A stretch of DNA of 64,000 nucleotides from Corynebacterium glaucum (GTDB lineage Bacteria > Actinomycetota > Actinomycetes > Mycobacteriales > Mycobacteriaceae). The notes under the pieces were generated by a model. It ran no database searches. It saw only the letters and a program-made list of their open reading frames with translations, and had not been told where the DNA came from. Location of the stretch: NCBI RefSeq assembly GCF_002287505.1, contig NZ_CP019688.1, forward strand, positions 310,001 to 374,000, written 5' to 3'. Positions 1 through 9,777 of this stretch are shown piece after piece (positions within the stretch are counted from its first letter, which is position 1; every line of letters starts with the position of its first letter). Position numbers and translations under genes: made by a program.

Positions 1-290
1 TTCTCCGCCACAGTCATGTGCGGGTACAGGGCGTACGACTGAAACACCATCGCTACGTCACGCTTGGATGGCGCGAGCGTGGATGCGGGGGTGTCGCCAA
101 TGTAGATCTCGCCTCCGGTCAGTTTTTCCAAACCGGCCACCATGCGCAGAGTTGTTGATTTGCCAGATCCAGAAGGTCCGACGACGGCTACGAACTCCCC
201 GTCGCGAATCGCTAGATCCATGTTGTTGATGGTCGGACGGGGGTTACCGGGGTAGTGAAGGGTAGCTTTATCGAAAGTAATAGCTGCCAT
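1..290 (-). CDS. Sugar ABC transporter ATP-binding protein (MsiK/UgpC/MalK type), partial
   Basis: N-terminal ~96 codons of an ABC ATPase whose 3' part lies outside the window. Seen: Walker [10 protein letters not shown] about 35 residues in and a Q-loop segment [12 protein letters not shown] near the cut end, a form typical of carbohydrate-importer ATPases that energise several sugar permeases. The start ATG (complement of 288-290) lies 17 bp after the stop of the HAD gene, so the two are probably cotranscribed. The substrate cannot be inferred because the regulatory domain is not in view. Confidence 0.85.
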   Translation of the reverse strand, partial: MAAITFDKATLHYPGNPRPTINNMDLAIRDGEFVAVVGPSGSGKSTTLRMVAGLEKLTGGEIYIGDTPASTLAPSKRDVAMVFQSYALYPHMTVAE

Positions 291-307
291 GTGTGATCCC
301 CTACGAG

Positions 308-931
308 TTAACGTTTGGTAAGAATGCCGAGGGATCGCAGTTCAAAGCGCGCTTGATCTACCGAACGCCACAGGTGCCCGTGCCAACCTGCAGCATGCGC
401 TCCGACAATGTTCCTCTCTCGGTCATCGAAGAAGTGAATGGTGGAGGGTTCCACATCCGAAAAATGGCTCGCCGCAAGGTCATAGATCGCCCTGTCGGGC
501 TTCATGAGGCCGTGTTCGGACGAGAAGACGAGGTGGGCGAAGACTGATGCCCAATCGCTTTCCCGAACGCTTTGCGCCATCCGGTGTGGAGCATTGCTCA
601 AGATTCCGAGTGGCACGCCGGCATCCGCAATCTCGAGTAACAGTTGGTGGGGTTCCCTAGCAATGGTCGAAGCCAGCTCAGCATCCTTAGCTGCCGCGGA
701 GGCAACCAGAGTTGGATCGGATTCGATTCCTGCACGCTGAAAGACTGGGGGCCAAAATTGTTCATCAGCCGCGCCGAGGTCGTACTCGTCCCGGATCGCC
801 CAGTAGCTGTCCGTGAATACCTCACGGTCGAACTCGCCCTTCAGGGCAGCCACGTGATCCAATAGCTGCTGCATTCGGGTGCCTTCCGGTACGAGAACTC
901 CGCCGATGTCGAAAATTACGACTGGTGACAC
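308..931 (-). CDS. HAD-superfamily hydrolase
   Basis: A 207-residue haloacid-dehalogenase-type phosphatase. Motif I is FDIGGVLV near the N-terminus (the first Asp of the usual DxD is present, the second replaced by Gly). Motif II is the Ser of ILSNAP, motif III the Lys of LMKPD, and motif IV the acidic FFDDRERN. The helical cap between motifs I and II suggests subclass I, acting on a small phosphorylated or halogenated metabolite; the substrate is unknown. The DxG form of motif I also occurs in predicted epoxide-hydrolase-like HADs, so catalysis could be atypical. Length is normal for the family. Confidence 0.8.
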   Translation of the reverse strand: MSPVVIFDIGGVLVPEGTRMQQLLDHVAALKGEFDREVFTDSYWAIRDEYDLGAADEQFWPPVFQRAGIESDPTLVASAAAKDAELASTIAREPHQLLLEIADAGVPLGILSNAPHRMAQSVRESDWASVFAHLVFSSEHGLMKPDRAIYDLAASHFSDVEPSTIHFFDDRERNIVGAHAAGWHGHLWRSVDQARFELRSLGILTKR

Positions 932-1100
932 GATGTCTCCCTTTCAACGCCTGTCAGTGGGAACGTTCTCACCCAACCGCACCCAGGTTTCTCTAAAGTG
1001 AGATTAAGTTAAAATCTAGTTGAACTTGCGGGAACGATTTCATGCAGTACATGGGCACAATCTGAAGTTTTCTGTGCAATCAAGATGGAGAGAATCCACG

Positions 1101-1649
1101 GTGGCGGTTTATCCTTTCCGCATGGATAACGAGACGCGCCAGTTTGGTTCTCAGAGCGACGCCCCTGAGCCGCAGCGCAGGCAGCGCCCCAAGCAATACA
1201 TTCCGGAACAGCAGCTCCAAGAGCCGTCTTATAGCGAGCCCCACTATGACGAGCCGTACTATGCGCCGGAGCCTGCCGACTTCGAGCCCGAAAAGCGCGA
1301 CAACGTTCCGGCCATCATCTTTGGTGTGCTGTTCGCGATCGCCGTGGCCGCGGCAACGGTGCTGTTCTTCCTTTGGCGCGGTGCCGCTGCGGAGGCGGAC
1401 AAGCCGCCGGTCACGGTGACGCAGACCGCGACCGAGGTGGTCACCACGACTGAGACCACCACCCGCCGCCCGTCGCTCTTCGGCCGCGACGAGACGACGC
1501 AGGCCCCGGCCCCAGCCCCGGGTGAGCCGACTGTGACGCAGCCGCCGCAAACTCCCGCGCCAGCTCCGGATCTCGAACTCCCGTCAGATGTGCGCGACGC
1601 ACTCGACGAGCTGGTGGGGGAGGCGGAGTCCCTCTTCCCGCAGCAGTAG
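1101..1649 (+). CDS. Single-pass membrane protein with Thr- and Pro-rich exported tail
   Basis: Hypothetical protein just before menD. An acidic, Tyr/Pro/Gln-rich cytoplasmic N-terminus is followed by one hydrophobic helix ([21 protein letters not shown]) and a low-complexity Thr/Pro-rich tail ending in an acidic amphipathic segment. I chose GTG 1101 because GGAGAG sits 8 nt upstream; ATG 1122 in the same frame is the alternative. A frame open from 1020 has no ribosome site. Its stop is only 11 bp before menD, so cotranscription with menD is likely. No function is recognised. Confidence 0.7.
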   Translation: MAVYPFRMDNETRQFGSQSDAPEPQRRQRPKQYIPEQQLQEPSYSEPHYDEPYYAPEPADFEPEKRDNVPAIIFGVLFAIAVAAATVLFFLWRGAAAEADKPPVTVTQTATEVVTTTETTTRRPSLFGRDETTQAPAPAPGEPTVTQPPQTPAPAPDLELPSDVRDALDELVGEAESLFPQQ

Positions 1650-1660
1650 GCTCACAAGGC

Positions 1661-3289
1661 ATGGATTCGCACGCGCTTGCACACAGCCTTGCACACAGTG
1701 TCGTTGACTCGCTCGCCCGCAACGTCACGGATGTGGTGATGAGCCCAGGTTCGCGCAACTCACCGTTGGCTTACGAGTTGCTGGCTCGCACGGATCTGCG
1801 CGTGCACATGCGTATCGACGAACGGTCGGCCGCGTTCACAGCCCTCGGGCTCGCCCGGGTCCAGCGGCGTCACGTGGCTGTGGTGATGACGTCCGGGACA
1901 GCCGTGGCCAACGCGTACCCCGCGCTGATCGAGGCACACATGTCTCACACCCCGCTCGCGGTCGTGAGTGCGGACCGCCCCGAGCGGCTCATTGGCACGG
2001 GTGCCTCGCAAACAATCTGGCAGCAGGGGATCTTCGGCCGCTACGCTGCCACGCAGCAGGTCACCACGCTTGACGACGCAGCGGCGATCTCGTTCGTCGA
2101 CGACCAGGTGCACATCAACGTTGCCCTGGACACCCCGCTGGTGCCGGATGCGCTTCCCAAGGCCCACGGCGCTCCTCGCCGCGTCGGCCCCGGCCGCCTG
2201 GACACGAAACCCGCCTGGGTGGACCACGGCGCCGTCGACGTAGATCTCAGCCGTGACACGCTGGTGATCGCCGGCGATGAGGCGTGGGATGTGCCGGGAC
2301 TCGAACATGTGCCCACCATTGCGGAGCCGACCGCGCCGACCCCGTTCCACCAGGTGCATCCGTTGGCCGCGCGGTTCTTCGCTCAGAACGAGGTCGCCAT
2401 TTCCCACGACGGCGGGGACTTCGCTGCCTCGACCAAGCCGCAGCAGGTGATTGTGGTGGGGCATCCCACACTGCACCGCGACGTGATGGCCCTGCTGGCG
2501 GATCCAGACATTGAGGTCATCGGCATCTCACGTACCGATGTCTTCACCGGCAAACCGGATCGGCGTGGCTCGCGCGTCAACGCCACCGGGCAGCCGAGCG
2601 ATACGTGGTTGAAGATCTGCGAGGCAGCCGGTGACGTGGGGGCGGAAACCGTGCGCGCTGCGCTTGAGGACGACGAGTTCGGGTTCACCGGTCTCCACGT
2701 CGCCGCGGCCGTCTGTGACACGCTCGCCGTCGGCGACACGCTCATGCTCGGCTCCTCCAACCCGGTGCGCGACGCCAGCCTCGTTGGTATGCCGTTTGAC
2801 GGGGTTGACACCTACGCCGCGCGCGGTGCTGCAGGCATCGACGGCACCGTTTCCCAGGCGGTGGGTATTGCCCTTGCCACCCAGGCGCTGCGGGCGGATG
2901 AGATCCGGGCGCCGCGCGCCGTTGCGCTCATGGGGGATCTCACCTTCTTGCACGACATCAATGGGCTGCTCATCGGCCCCGACGAGCCGCGCCCAGGAAA
3001 TCTCACCATTGTGGTGGCTAACGATGACGGTGGCGGCATCTTCGAAGCACTGGAAGTCGGTGCCGAGCCAGTGCGAAAGGAATTTGAGCGGGCTTTCGGG
3101 ACCCCGCACGGGGTGGACGTCGAAAAGCTTGCGACTGCCCATGGTGCGCACTACCTCAAGGTTGAAACCCTGGCTGAGCTCAGCGAAGCCCTGATTGAAC
3201 TGGAAGCGGAGCCCGCCCCGATTGCCGTAGTGGAGGCGGCGACAACCCGCGCGACTCGCCGCGCGCTTGCGCAGAGGCTGGCGAAGTAA
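1661..3289 (+). CDS. menD: 2-succinyl-5-enolpyruvyl-6-hydroxy-3-cyclohexene-1-carboxylate synthase
   Basis: Thiamine-diphosphate enzyme of menaquinone synthesis joining isochorismate and 2-oxoglutarate (SEPHCHC synthase). Seen: the MenD signature SPGSRNSPL near residue 30, the active-site acidic segment RIDERSAAF, and the C-terminal ThDP/Mg site starting [13 protein letters not shown] and closing with ANDDGGGIF. The 542 residues match the family. It begins 11 bp after the upstream membrane-protein gene, and its stop overlaps the next start by one base. Other menaquinone genes (menG, menJ, polyprenyl synthase) follow within 8 kb. Confidence 0.96.
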   Translation: MDSHALAHSLAHSVVDSLARNVTDVVMSPGSRNSPLAYELLARTDLRVHMRIDERSAAFTALGLARVQRRHVAVVMTSGTAVANAYPALIEAHMSHTPLAVVSADRPERLIGTGASQTIWQQGIFGRYAATQQVTTLDDAAAISFVDDQVHINVALDTPLVPDALPKAHGAPRRVGPGRLDTKPAWVDHGAVDVDLSRDTLVIAGDEAWDVPGLEHVPTIAEPTAPTPFHQVHPLAARFFAQNEVAISHDGGDFAASTKPQQVIVVGHPTLHRDVMALLADPDIEVIGISRTDVFTGKPDRRGSRVNATGQPSDTWLKICEAAGDVGAETVRAALEDDEFGFTGLHVAAAVCDTLAVGDTLMLGSSNPVRDASLVGMPFDGVDTYAARGAAGIDGTVSQAVGIALATQALRADEIRAPRAVALMGDLTFLHDINGLLIGPDEPRPGNLTIVVANDDGGGIFEALEVGAEPVRKEFERAFGTPHGVDVEKLATAHGAHYLKVETLAELSEALIELEAEPAPIAVVEAATTRATRRALAQRLAK

Positions 3290-3696
3290 TGCAGGTGCGT
3301 CGCCGCCTACAGCAGCTCGTGCTGGCGCTGTACACCGCGGCCCTCCTCGGAGCTGTTGCGATGGTGCTCGGGCCCGTGATTAACGATGCGCACATTCACG
3401 CCGACCCCGGTCGCGGGATTGCCACCGTGCTCAAAGTGGATCAGCACCGTACCGCCGTGGAGTACGAGGGCGAGGATGGCAAGCTCCACGCGCCACGCGC
3501 TGGATTGTTGTACCCATCGGGCCTGGGGGAGGGGCAGCGAGTCTGGGTGACGTATGCCAAGTCTGACCCTGACCTGGTGAAAGTCGAAGGCCGCGGGTGG
3601 TACCTTTCGCTGCTGCCCGCCGGGTCGGTGGCTGTGGTGGCGACGTTGATCGCCGCGGCTGGCTGGTTCGCGGTCTCCCGCGCAAAATTCATGTGA
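3289..3696 (+). CDS. DUF3592-type membrane protein
   Basis: 135 residues with one N-terminal hydrophobic helix (about 8-28), a small extracytoplasmic domain with the DUF3592-like pattern (RTAVEYEGEDGK then GQRVWVTYAKSDPD), and a second helix at the C-terminus (about 105-128). The ATG shares its A with the menD stop (TAATG), implying translational coupling. A small protein at this place between menD and mgtA is conserved in corynebacteria and mycobacteria; its role is unknown. Confidence 0.8.
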   Translation: MQVRRRLQQLVLALYTAALLGAVAMVLGPVINDAHIHADPGRGIATVLKVDQHRTAVEYEGEDGKLHAPRAGLLYPSGLGEGQRVWVTYAKSDPDLVKVEGRGWYLSLLPAGSVAVVATLIAAAGWFAVSRAKFM

Positions 3697-3748
3697 ATTT
3701 TACGTCCGATTGGGCAAGCGTTTGTCCAGCGATGAAAGAATGCTACGC

Positions 3749-4951
3749 ATGCGTGTGGGAATCGTGGCCGAATCCTTTTTGCCGAACATCAACGGAGTGA
3801 CCAACTCCGTGCTCCGGGTGCTCGAGCATCTCAAGCGCGAAGGCCACGAAGCCATCGTGGTCGCGCCGGGTGCCCGTGACTTCCAGGAAGAGGTGCCGGA
3901 CTACCTCGGGTTTGAGATCGTTCGCGTGCCCACGGTGATGATTCCCCTGATTGACTCGCTGCCGATCGGCGTGCCCACCACCACGGTTGCTGCCGCGCTG
4001 GCGGATTTCAAGCCGGACGTGATCCACCTGGCCAGCCCGTTCGTGCTGGGTGGCGCAGGTGCGTTCGCTGCTCGCCAGCTCGACATCCCTGCTGTGGGGC
4101 TGTATCAGACCGACGTCGCTGGATTTGCCACGAAATACCACGCGGCGATGGTGGCTAACATTGCCTGGGACTGGACCCGCACGATCCACAACATGTGCCA
4201 GATGACGCTCGCGCCGTCTTCGGCGACGATCAGCGAGCTGGAGTCGCGCGGTATCAAAAACGTCAACCACTGGGGCCGCGGCGTGGATGCGGAACTGTTC
4301 CACCCGACGCGCCGCTCCGAGGTGCTGCGCCGCCAGTGGGATCCGACGGGGTCCAAGAAGATTGTTGGTTTTGTGGGGCGTTTGGCTGCGGAGAAGAGCG
4401 TGCACCGTCTCGCCCCGCTGGTGGCGAACCAAGACATCCAACTGGTTGTTGTCGGCGATGGTCCGGAGCGCCAAGCGCTCGAGGAAGCGCTGCCCGGCGC
4501 AGTGTTCACCGGCGCACTCTCCGGCGAGTCCTTGGCGCGCGCCTACGCGTCGCTCGACTTGTTCATTCACACCGGCGAGTTCGAGACCTTCTGCCAGGCG
4601 ATCCAGGAAGCGCAGGCCTCCGGTGTGCCTACCATTGGTCCGCGCGCCGGCGGTCCGATCGACTTGATCGACCACGGGGTCAACGGCCTGCTGCTCGACG
4701 TGGACACCTTCGAGGCCGAGCTGCCGGATGCGGCGGGCTGGGTCCTCGACGATGCGCGCCTCGACGACCTCAAGGACACCGCCCGCGAGTCGATTGCAGA
4801 CAAGACCTGGCAGGCGCTCGGCGAGCAATTGATGGGCTACTACGAAGAGGTTGTCAAGGGCTACAACCGCAACGTGATCCGGATCTTCGGCCGCGATGTC
4901 AACCTGCCCGCGTGGGCGCGGGGACCGCGCCGCCTGCGCCGCGGGGCGTGA
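3749..4951 (+). CDS. mgtA: GDP-mannose-dependent alpha-mannosyltransferase MgtA (copy 1)
   Basis: Family 4 GT-B glycosyltransferase of about 400 residues. It is the orthologue, by order and sequence, of the enzyme next to menD (Rv0557/NCgl0452) that adds mannose to a glucuronosyl diacylglycerol acceptor for lipomannan-like glycolipids. Seen: N-terminal AESFLPNINGVTNSVLRV; nucleotide-site segments GFVGRLAAEKSVHRL and the EX7E-type region around HTGEFETFCQAIQEAQASG. I chose ATG 3749 because the family begins MRVGIVAES and copy 2 starts there; TTG 3710 and ATG 3740 are in frame. A diverged second copy lies at 14652. Confidence 0.88.
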   Translation: MRVGIVAESFLPNINGVTNSVLRVLEHLKREGHEAIVVAPGARDFQEEVPDYLGFEIVRVPTVMIPLIDSLPIGVPTTTVAAALADFKPDVIHLASPFVLGGAGAFAARQLDIPAVGLYQTDVAGFATKYHAAMVANIAWDWTRTIHNMCQMTLAPSSATISELESRGIKNVNHWGRGVDAELFHPTRRSEVLRRQWDPTGSKKIVGFVGRLAAEKSVHRLAPLVANQDIQLVVVGDGPERQALEEALPGAVFTGALSGESLARAYASLDLFIHTGEFETFCQAIQEAQASGVPTIGPRAGGPIDLIDHGVNGLLLDVDTFEAELPDAAGWVLDDARLDDLKDTARESIADKTWQALGEQLMGYYEEVVKGYNRNVIRIFGRDVNLPAWARGPRRLRRGA

Positions 4952-5024
4952 ACTTCGCCACCTTCACGGAAAAGCCGCTCGAACCGATTCCCATTCACGC
5001 CTAATTAGAGTAGCTTCACTTTTG

Positions 5025-5043
5025 TAAAGCAAGCCTAACTTAA
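5025..5043 (+). promoter_or_regulatory. DtxR-type iron box upstream of feoA
   Basis: The 19-mer TAAAGCAAGCCTAACTTAA matches the DtxR/IdeR consensus TTAGGTTAGCCTAACCTAA at 14 of 19 positions, including an unbroken central AGCCTAAC. It ends 14 bp before the feoA ATG and overlaps the expected promoter and ribosome-site region. Known: DtxR represses iron uptake when Fe(II) is plentiful in this genus. Inference: the feo genes are iron-repressed here. Confidence 0.75.
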
Positions 5044-5057
5044 AGGAGCGTGCAGGC

Positions 5058-5303
5058 ATGGGCGCGGCGACTCTATTCGACATTCCGGTAGGCAACCGCG
5101 CGGTGATCAACGCCGCAACCGTCGACGCCACACTGAACCGCCGACTCCGCGAACTGGGCCTGCGCAACGGCGCCGAAGTCACCGTCATCCAGAAGACGGC
5201 CGGCGGCGGCCGAGTCGTCAAAGTCCGCGGCACCCACTACGCGCTGGACAAGTTCGCGCTGAAGCACATCCTGGTCGACGCGGCCAAGGGTGCCACCAAA
5301 TGA
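5058..5303 (+). CDS. feoA: Ferrous iron transport protein A
   Basis: 81-residue SH3-like FeoA protein, thought to modulate the GTPase/channel FeoB at the inner face of the membrane. Seen: the family core with RRLRELGLRNGAEVTV in the middle and a Lys/Leu-rich C-terminal strand. AAAGGAG lies at a normal distance before ATG 5058. The last four bases overlap the feoB start (ATGA). A DtxR-type box covers the promoter. The cassette splits mgtA from menG. Confidence 0.93.
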   Translation: MGAATLFDIPVGNRAVINAATVDATLNRRLRELGLRNGAEVTVIQKTAGGGRVVKVRGTHYALDKFALKHILVDAAKGATK

Positions 5304-7336
5304 GCACCCCGAAGATAGGGACGCCGGATCCCACCCTCACTGGGACCGGATCAGGGACCGGATCAGTGGAAGCGGCAACCACCGCGGCCTGCTCCCACTG
5401 CGACGCACCCGCCGCCGAGGTCGCCACCGGCGCGCCAACCATCGCACTGGTCGGCTCTCCGAACGCAGGTAAGTCGACCCTCTTCAACGCGCTGACCGGC
5501 GCCGGCGTGAAGATGGGCAACTGGCCGGGCACCACCGTCGAGGTCTCGCGCGGAGTGTGGCACACACCCGGGGCGGGCAGCGACCGCCTCAATGTCATCG
5601 ATTTCCCCGGCGCTTACTCGCTCGACCCGGTCAGCCCCGACGAGGCCCTCACCCGCGAGCTGCTGCTTGATAGCCCCGATTCCCAGCGCCCCGACCTGGT
5701 GTTGGTCGCGGTGGACACCTCGAATATCGCGCGCGGCCTCTACCTCGCCGCCCAGCTCGCCGAGCACCCGTACCGCATGGTCATCGCCCTGACCAAGGCT
5801 GATGTGGCGCAGCGCCAAGGCCTCGAGGTAGACCCGGTTCGTCTCTCGAAGGCCTTGGGCATCCCGGTCGTCGCCGTCGACCCGCGCCGCCGCGATGTCA
5901 CCACCCTCGCCGAGGCCGTGCACGCAAGGCTTCACGCGCCGATTGAACAGGTCCGCCCCGCAGACGCCCCCACGAGCCCGAAGAACACGGCCGGCACAGA
6001 CGACCCGGACGCCGAGTTCGCCGCAGCCGATGCCCGCTTCGCGTGGATCGACCAGGCCGTTGCCTCCGCCACTGTTCGCGATGAGCACCAGGCCTCCACC
6101 ACCGAAACCATCGACCGCTTCGTCCTCCACCCCGTCCTCGGACCGCTCATCTTCCTCGCGGTGATGTTCCTGGTCTTTCAAATCACCATCACACTCGCCG
6201 CCCCACTGCAAACCCTCCTCGAAGACTTCTTCACCGGCCCGCTCTCACAGTGGGCGGAAGCAGCACTCGCCGCCGTCGGGCTCGACTTCCCCTTCATTAA
6301 GGGCTTGCTTATCGACGGCCTGATCGGCGGTGTCGGCATGGTCCTCACGTTCGTCCCTCTGATGGCGCTGATGTTCCTGTGCCTCGCAGTCCTGGAAGAT
6401 TCCGGGTACATGGCGCGCGCTGCCGTTGTGGCTGATCGGCTGATGCGCGCGATCGGCTTGCCGGGCAAAGCCTTTATCCCGCTCATCGTCGGGTTCGGCT
6501 GCAACGTCCCCGCGATCTCTGCGACGAGAGTGCTCAGCACGCCGCTGCAACGCCGGATGACTGCGCTGCTCGTGCCGTTCACCTCTTGCTCGGCGCGGCT
6601 TACCGTGTACGTGATGCTGGGTCACACGTTCTTCCCTGAGCACGCGGGACTCGTGGTGTTCGCCATGTACGTGGTTTCGATCCTGCTGGTGGTGTTCGCC
6701 GGCCTGCTGCTGAAGACGCTGCTGTGGCGCACCATGGGGGCGGACCCGTTGGTGATCGATCTGCCCGTGTACCAGCTGCCCACCGCGCGTCTGACTGCGA
6801 CGGTCACCTGGGCACGCCTCAAGGGATTCCTGCGCACCGCAGGCGGCATCATCGTCGCAACCGTGATCGCCATCTGGTTTCTGCTTTCCACCCCAGCGGT
6901 CGCAGGGCACAGCTGGGGTGACGAGGAGCTCGCGCCGCAGGACTCGGTCTACGGCGTGGTCTCCGAAACCATTGCGCCGGTCTTTGAACCCGCCGGGTTC
7001 GGTTCGTGGTCGCTGACCGGTCCGCTGATCACTGGCTTCCTGGCCAAGGAGGCGTTGATCTCCACTTGGGCGCAGACCTACGCTGTGGAAGAAGACTCGG
7101 CGGATCTAGCGACCGCAGTACGCGAGGATTTCGACCAGGCCTCCGGCGGCCACGGCATCGCCGCGGTGTGGGCGTACATGATCTTCCTCATGGCCTACAC
7201 GCCGTGCGTGGCCACACTCGCCGCACAGCGCCGCGAGATCGGCCTGAAGTGGACGCTCATCGGCGTGGTGGGACAACTCGCGCTTGCCTGGTTGCTCGCG
7301 GTGGGCGCGTTCCAAATTCTTCGGTTCTTCATGTAG
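5300..7336 (+). CDS. feoB: Ferrous iron transporter B (GTPase/permease)
   Basis: 678-residue Fe(II) permease with an N-terminal G domain: G1 GSPNAGKST (52-60), G2 NWPGTT (74-79), G3 DFPG (101-104), G4 TKAD (165-168). The membrane part contains the two Gate repeats with their conserved cysteine segments GFGCNVPAISATR and FTSCSARLTVYV. The N-terminus carries an extra CxxC (C31, C34) before the G domain, perhaps a metal or redox sensor. It overlaps feoA by 4 bp and is followed after 10 bp by a FeoC-like gene. It is shorter than the ~770-residue E. coli protein but complete in domains. Confidence 0.95.
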   Translation: MSTPKIGTPDPTLTGTGSGTGSVEAATTAACSHCDAPAAEVATGAPTIALVGSPNAGKSTLFNALTGAGVKMGNWPGTTVEVSRGVWHTPGAGSDRLNVIDFPGAYSLDPVSPDEALTRELLLDSPDSQRPDLVLVAVDTSNIARGLYLAAQLAEHPYRMVIALTKADVAQRQGLEVDPVRLSKALGIPVVAVDPRRRDVTTLAEAVHARLHAPIEQVRPADAPTSPKNTAGTDDPDAEFAAADARFAWIDQAVASATVRDEHQASTTETIDRFVLHPVLGPLIFLAVMFLVFQITITLAAPLQTLLEDFFTGPLSQWAEAALAAVGLDFPFIKGLLIDGLIGGVGMVLTFVPLMALMFLCLAVLEDSGYMARAAVVADRLMRAIGLPGKAFIPLIVGFGCNVPAISATRVLSTPLQRRMTALLVPFTSCSARLTVYVMLGHTFFPEHAGLVVFAMYVVSILLVVFAGLLLKTLLWRTMGADPLVIDLPVYQLPTARLTATVTWARLKGFLRTAGGIIVATVIAIWFLLSTPAVAGHSWGDEELAPQDSVYGVVSETIAPVFEPAGFGSWSLTGPLITGFLAKEALISTWAQTYAVEEDSADLATAVREDFDQASGGHGIAAVWAYMIFLMAYTPCVATLAAQRREIGLKWTLIGVVGQLALAWLLAVGAFQILRFFM

Positions 7337-7346
7337 GGCGTGAGCA

Positions 7347-7658
7347 ATGTTTCGTCGACAAGCAACTAAGCCCCAAACCCCGCAACGTCCCGTGGAAGCG
7401 GTGACCCAAGCGATCCGCGACGGTGCCCGCAGCCGGGCCGAGATCCGGCGAACCACCGGCTTGAGCGACTCGACGGTGGACGCGATCATCCACCACCTGC
7501 AGCGAACCGGGCGGCTGAGCCTGGAAGCACTCGGCGGCAGCTGTGCCGGCGGAGGGTGCAACTCATGCGTGGCGGCGAAAGCGAACGGCGGCTGCGCAAC
7601 GGGCGCGGGCGGGGGAGGCCCTGTCGCACTCGTGCTGACCACGCGCAGGCCGGAGTAG
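7347..7658 (+). CDS. FeoC-like cysteine-rich winged-helix protein
   Basis: 103 residues: a short basic N-terminus, a winged-helix-like domain (about 15-65) with TGLSDSTVDAIIHHLQRTGRL as the recognition region, then a Gly/Cys-rich stretch with Cys at GGSCAGGGCNSCV and a further Cys in GGCATG. That arrangement (C-x4-C-x2-C plus a distal C) is the kind that binds an Fe-S cluster in FeoC proteins, which associate with FeoB. It is the third gene of the feo operon, 10 bp after feoB. Assignment rests on position, fold pattern and cysteines. Confidence 0.75.
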   Translation: MFRRQATKPQTPQRPVEAVTQAIRDGARSRAEIRRTTGLSDSTVDAIIHHLQRTGRLSLEALGGSCAGGGCNSCVAAKANGGCATGAGGGGPVALVLTTRRPE

Positions 7659-7682
7659 GCCGCCCGCGTAGACTTGCCAACC

Positions 7683-8384
7683 ATGGCCAAGGCGAACCTG
7701 GACAAACAGCCCTTCGATGTTGCCGGGATGTTCGATGACGTGGGGGAGCGCTACGACATCACCAACACGGTGCTGTCTTTCGGCTTGGATAGAAGGTGGC
7801 GCACCAAGACCCGCAAGCGCCTGGATCTGAAACCGGGGGAGCGGGTATTGGACCTCGCAGCTGGCACGGCGGTGTCCACCGTGGAGTTGGCGAAGTCGGG
7901 CGCGTGGGTGGTGGCGTGCGACTTCTCCCAGGGCATGCTTGCTGCCGGCCGCAACCGGGATGTGCCGAAGGTTGCCGGAGACGCGATGCATCTGCCGTTT
8001 GCGGACGAAGTGTTTGACGCGGTCACCATCTCCTACGGGCTGCGCAACATCCACGATTTCGAGGCGGGCCTGCGCGAAATGGCGCGCGTGACCAAGCCGG
8101 GTGGGCGGTTGACAGTCAACGAGTTCTCCACGCCGATCGTGCCGGGTTTCCGCACCCTATATAAGGAGTACCTGCCGCTGGCGCTGCCGCGTGTGGCCAA
8201 GGTGTTCTCCTCCAACCCGGAGGCGTACGAGTACTTGGCCGAGTCCATTCGTGCATGGCCGGACCAGGAGGAGTTGGCCGCGGCGATCAACCGCAACGGT
8301 TGGGAAGGTGCAGGCTGGCAGGACCTCACCGGTGGGATTGTGGCGCTGCACAGCGCGACGAAGCCGGTGAATGAGGCCGCGTAA
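7683..8384 (+). CDS. menG: Demethylmenaquinone methyltransferase
   Basis: SAM-dependent C-methyltransferase of the UbiE/MenG family, last ring-modifying step of menaquinone synthesis. Seen: SAM motif [16 protein letters not shown] near residue 55, motif II-like [14 protein letters not shown], and [17 protein letters not shown] in the C-terminal half. I chose ATG 7683: a -10 box TAGACT (7669-7674) lies 8 nt upstream with no Shine-Dalgarno, so the mRNA is probably leaderless; TTG 7674 is in frame but falls in the -10. A diverged stump of this start, with the same promoter layout, recurs at 19297. Confidence 0.93.
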   Translation: MAKANLDKQPFDVAGMFDDVGERYDITNTVLSFGLDRRWRTKTRKRLDLKPGERVLDLAAGTAVSTVELAKSGAWVVACDFSQGMLAAGRNRDVPKVAGDAMHLPFADEVFDAVTISYGLRNIHDFEAGLREMARVTKPGGRLTVNEFSTPIVPGFRTLYKEYLPLALPRVAKVFSSNPEAYEYLAESIRAWPDQEELAAAINRNGWEGAGWQDLTGGIVALHSATKPVNEAA

Positions 8385-9647
8385 TTAAGCCGCGTCCCAC
8401 AACGGCGCGTCCTTCGGGGCGAGCTTGCCCGCCGTGCGCCAGGCGCGAGCGACGAGGTCGCGGTCTGCGTCGCTGATCATGTTGCCCATGAGCCGTGCTG
8501 CTGCCGGCATCAGGTACTTGCCGCCCGGGCCACGCATGGCCAGCGGGGCGACCGCCGGGAGGAACTGGGGGTAGGTCAACAGGCGCGCGGCAGTGCGCGC
8601 CAGGGCGAATGCCTCGCCGTAGGCCTCCCGCAGCGCGAGCGGCCAAGCCAGCGTCAGATCAGGGTGCTTGCCGGCGCCGGTAATCAGGTCGACGGCCATT
8701 ACCGCGGTTTCCATGCCGTAGTCAATGCCCTCGCCGTTGAGCGGGTTCACGCATGCCGCGGCGTCGCCGATTAGCGCCCAGTTCGCGCCCGCCACGTTGG
8801 ATACAGCCCCGCCCATGGGCAGCAACGCCGACGTGACGGCTTCCTCGGGGCCCAGCCCCCAGGTGTCGCGCTGCTGCGACGCGTAGAAGCTGAGGAGTTT
8901 TTTCGTGTTCACCTTCGCCGGGCGGGTGTCGGTGGACAGCGCCCCGCAACCGAGGTTCACATAACCGGTACCGTCGAGCTCGCCCAGCGGGAAGATCCAG
9001 CCGTAGCCGGGTTGCACCTCGCCGCTGTCATCGCGCAGCTCCACGTGGGAGTGCATCCAAGGCTCGTTGGCTGTCTCAACTGCATCGGTCGCGCAATACG
9101 AGCGGGCGGCGATGCCGTAGACCTCGCTCTTGTGCCAGATGCGCCCGAGCTGCTTGCCAAAGGGGGAGCGCACGCCGTCGGCGACAATCACCCATTTCGC
9201 GCTCACCGGCCCGCGGGCGGTGTGGACGTGGCTGATGCGCCCGCCGTCGAACTCCGCTCCGGTGGCGGGGCACTCCTGCCACACGGTTGCGCCGGCGTTG
9301 GCTGCCTCGGTGACCAGCGCGTCGTCGAAGATTCGGCGTGGGCTTGCGGAACCCTCGGTGCCGTAGACGCCCTCGGGCCAGGGGGCGGTGACATCGCCGC
9401 CAAAGCCGTGCAGTTTCAGCCCGCGGTTGCGATACGCAGGCAAAACGTGGTCGAGTCTGAGCTGCCGAAGCGTGTGCACCGCGCGGGGGGTGAGTCCGTC
9501 GCCGCAGGTTTTGTCTCGGCGTTTGGCAGAGGCGTCGATAAGCAAAGTGTGCAAACCGGCACGCTGTGCGGCGATGGCTGCCGTGGACCCGGAGGGGCCG
9601 GCGCCGACGACGACGCAATCGAACGCGAATGTGCTCACCCCGGTCAT
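8385..9647 (-). CDS. menJ: Menaquinone reductase MenJ / geranylgeranyl reductase family
   Basis: 420-residue FAD-dependent reductase. The dinucleotide fold GAGPSGST is at 15-22, and the C-terminal FAD contact GDAAACVNPLNGEGIDYGME is near 290. By family and by position beside the polyprenyl synthase and menG it is the orthologue of mycobacterial MenJ (Rv0561c), which saturates one isoprene unit of the menaquinone tail. Convergent with menG (stops back to back, no gap) and divergent from the polyprenyl synthase. ATG 9647 fits family length; GTG 9635 is in frame. Confidence 0.88.
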   Translation of the reverse strand: MTGVSTFAFDCVVVGAGPSGSTAAIAAQRAGLHTLLIDASAKRRDKTCGDGLTPRAVHTLRQLRLDHVLPAYRNRGLKLHGFGGDVTAPWPEGVYGTEGSASPRRIFDDALVTEAANAGATVWQECPATGAEFDGGRISHVHTARGPVSAKWVIVADGVRSPFGKQLGRIWHKSEVYGIAARSYCATDAVETANEPWMHSHVELRDDSGEVQPGYGWIFPLGELDGTGYVNLGCGALSTDTRPAKVNTKKLLSFYASQQRDTWGLGPEEAVTSALLPMGGAVSNVAGANWALIGDAAACVNPLNGEGIDYGMETAVMAVDLITGAGKHPDLTLAWPLALREAYGEAFALARTAARLLTYPQFLPAVAPLAMRGPGGKYLMPAAARLMGNMISDADRDLVARAWRTAGKLAPKDAPLWDAA

Positions 9648-9777
9648 TGTGCCAGCCGGGGGCCTACTGTCGTGCGCGGGGGAGGTATTCGGCTACGGTA
9701 TTTGAAGACATGTGCGCGCCGTTTCTGACGCCATTTTGCAGCCGACAACCGCCCATAACTTGCAAGGACAGTGACCG

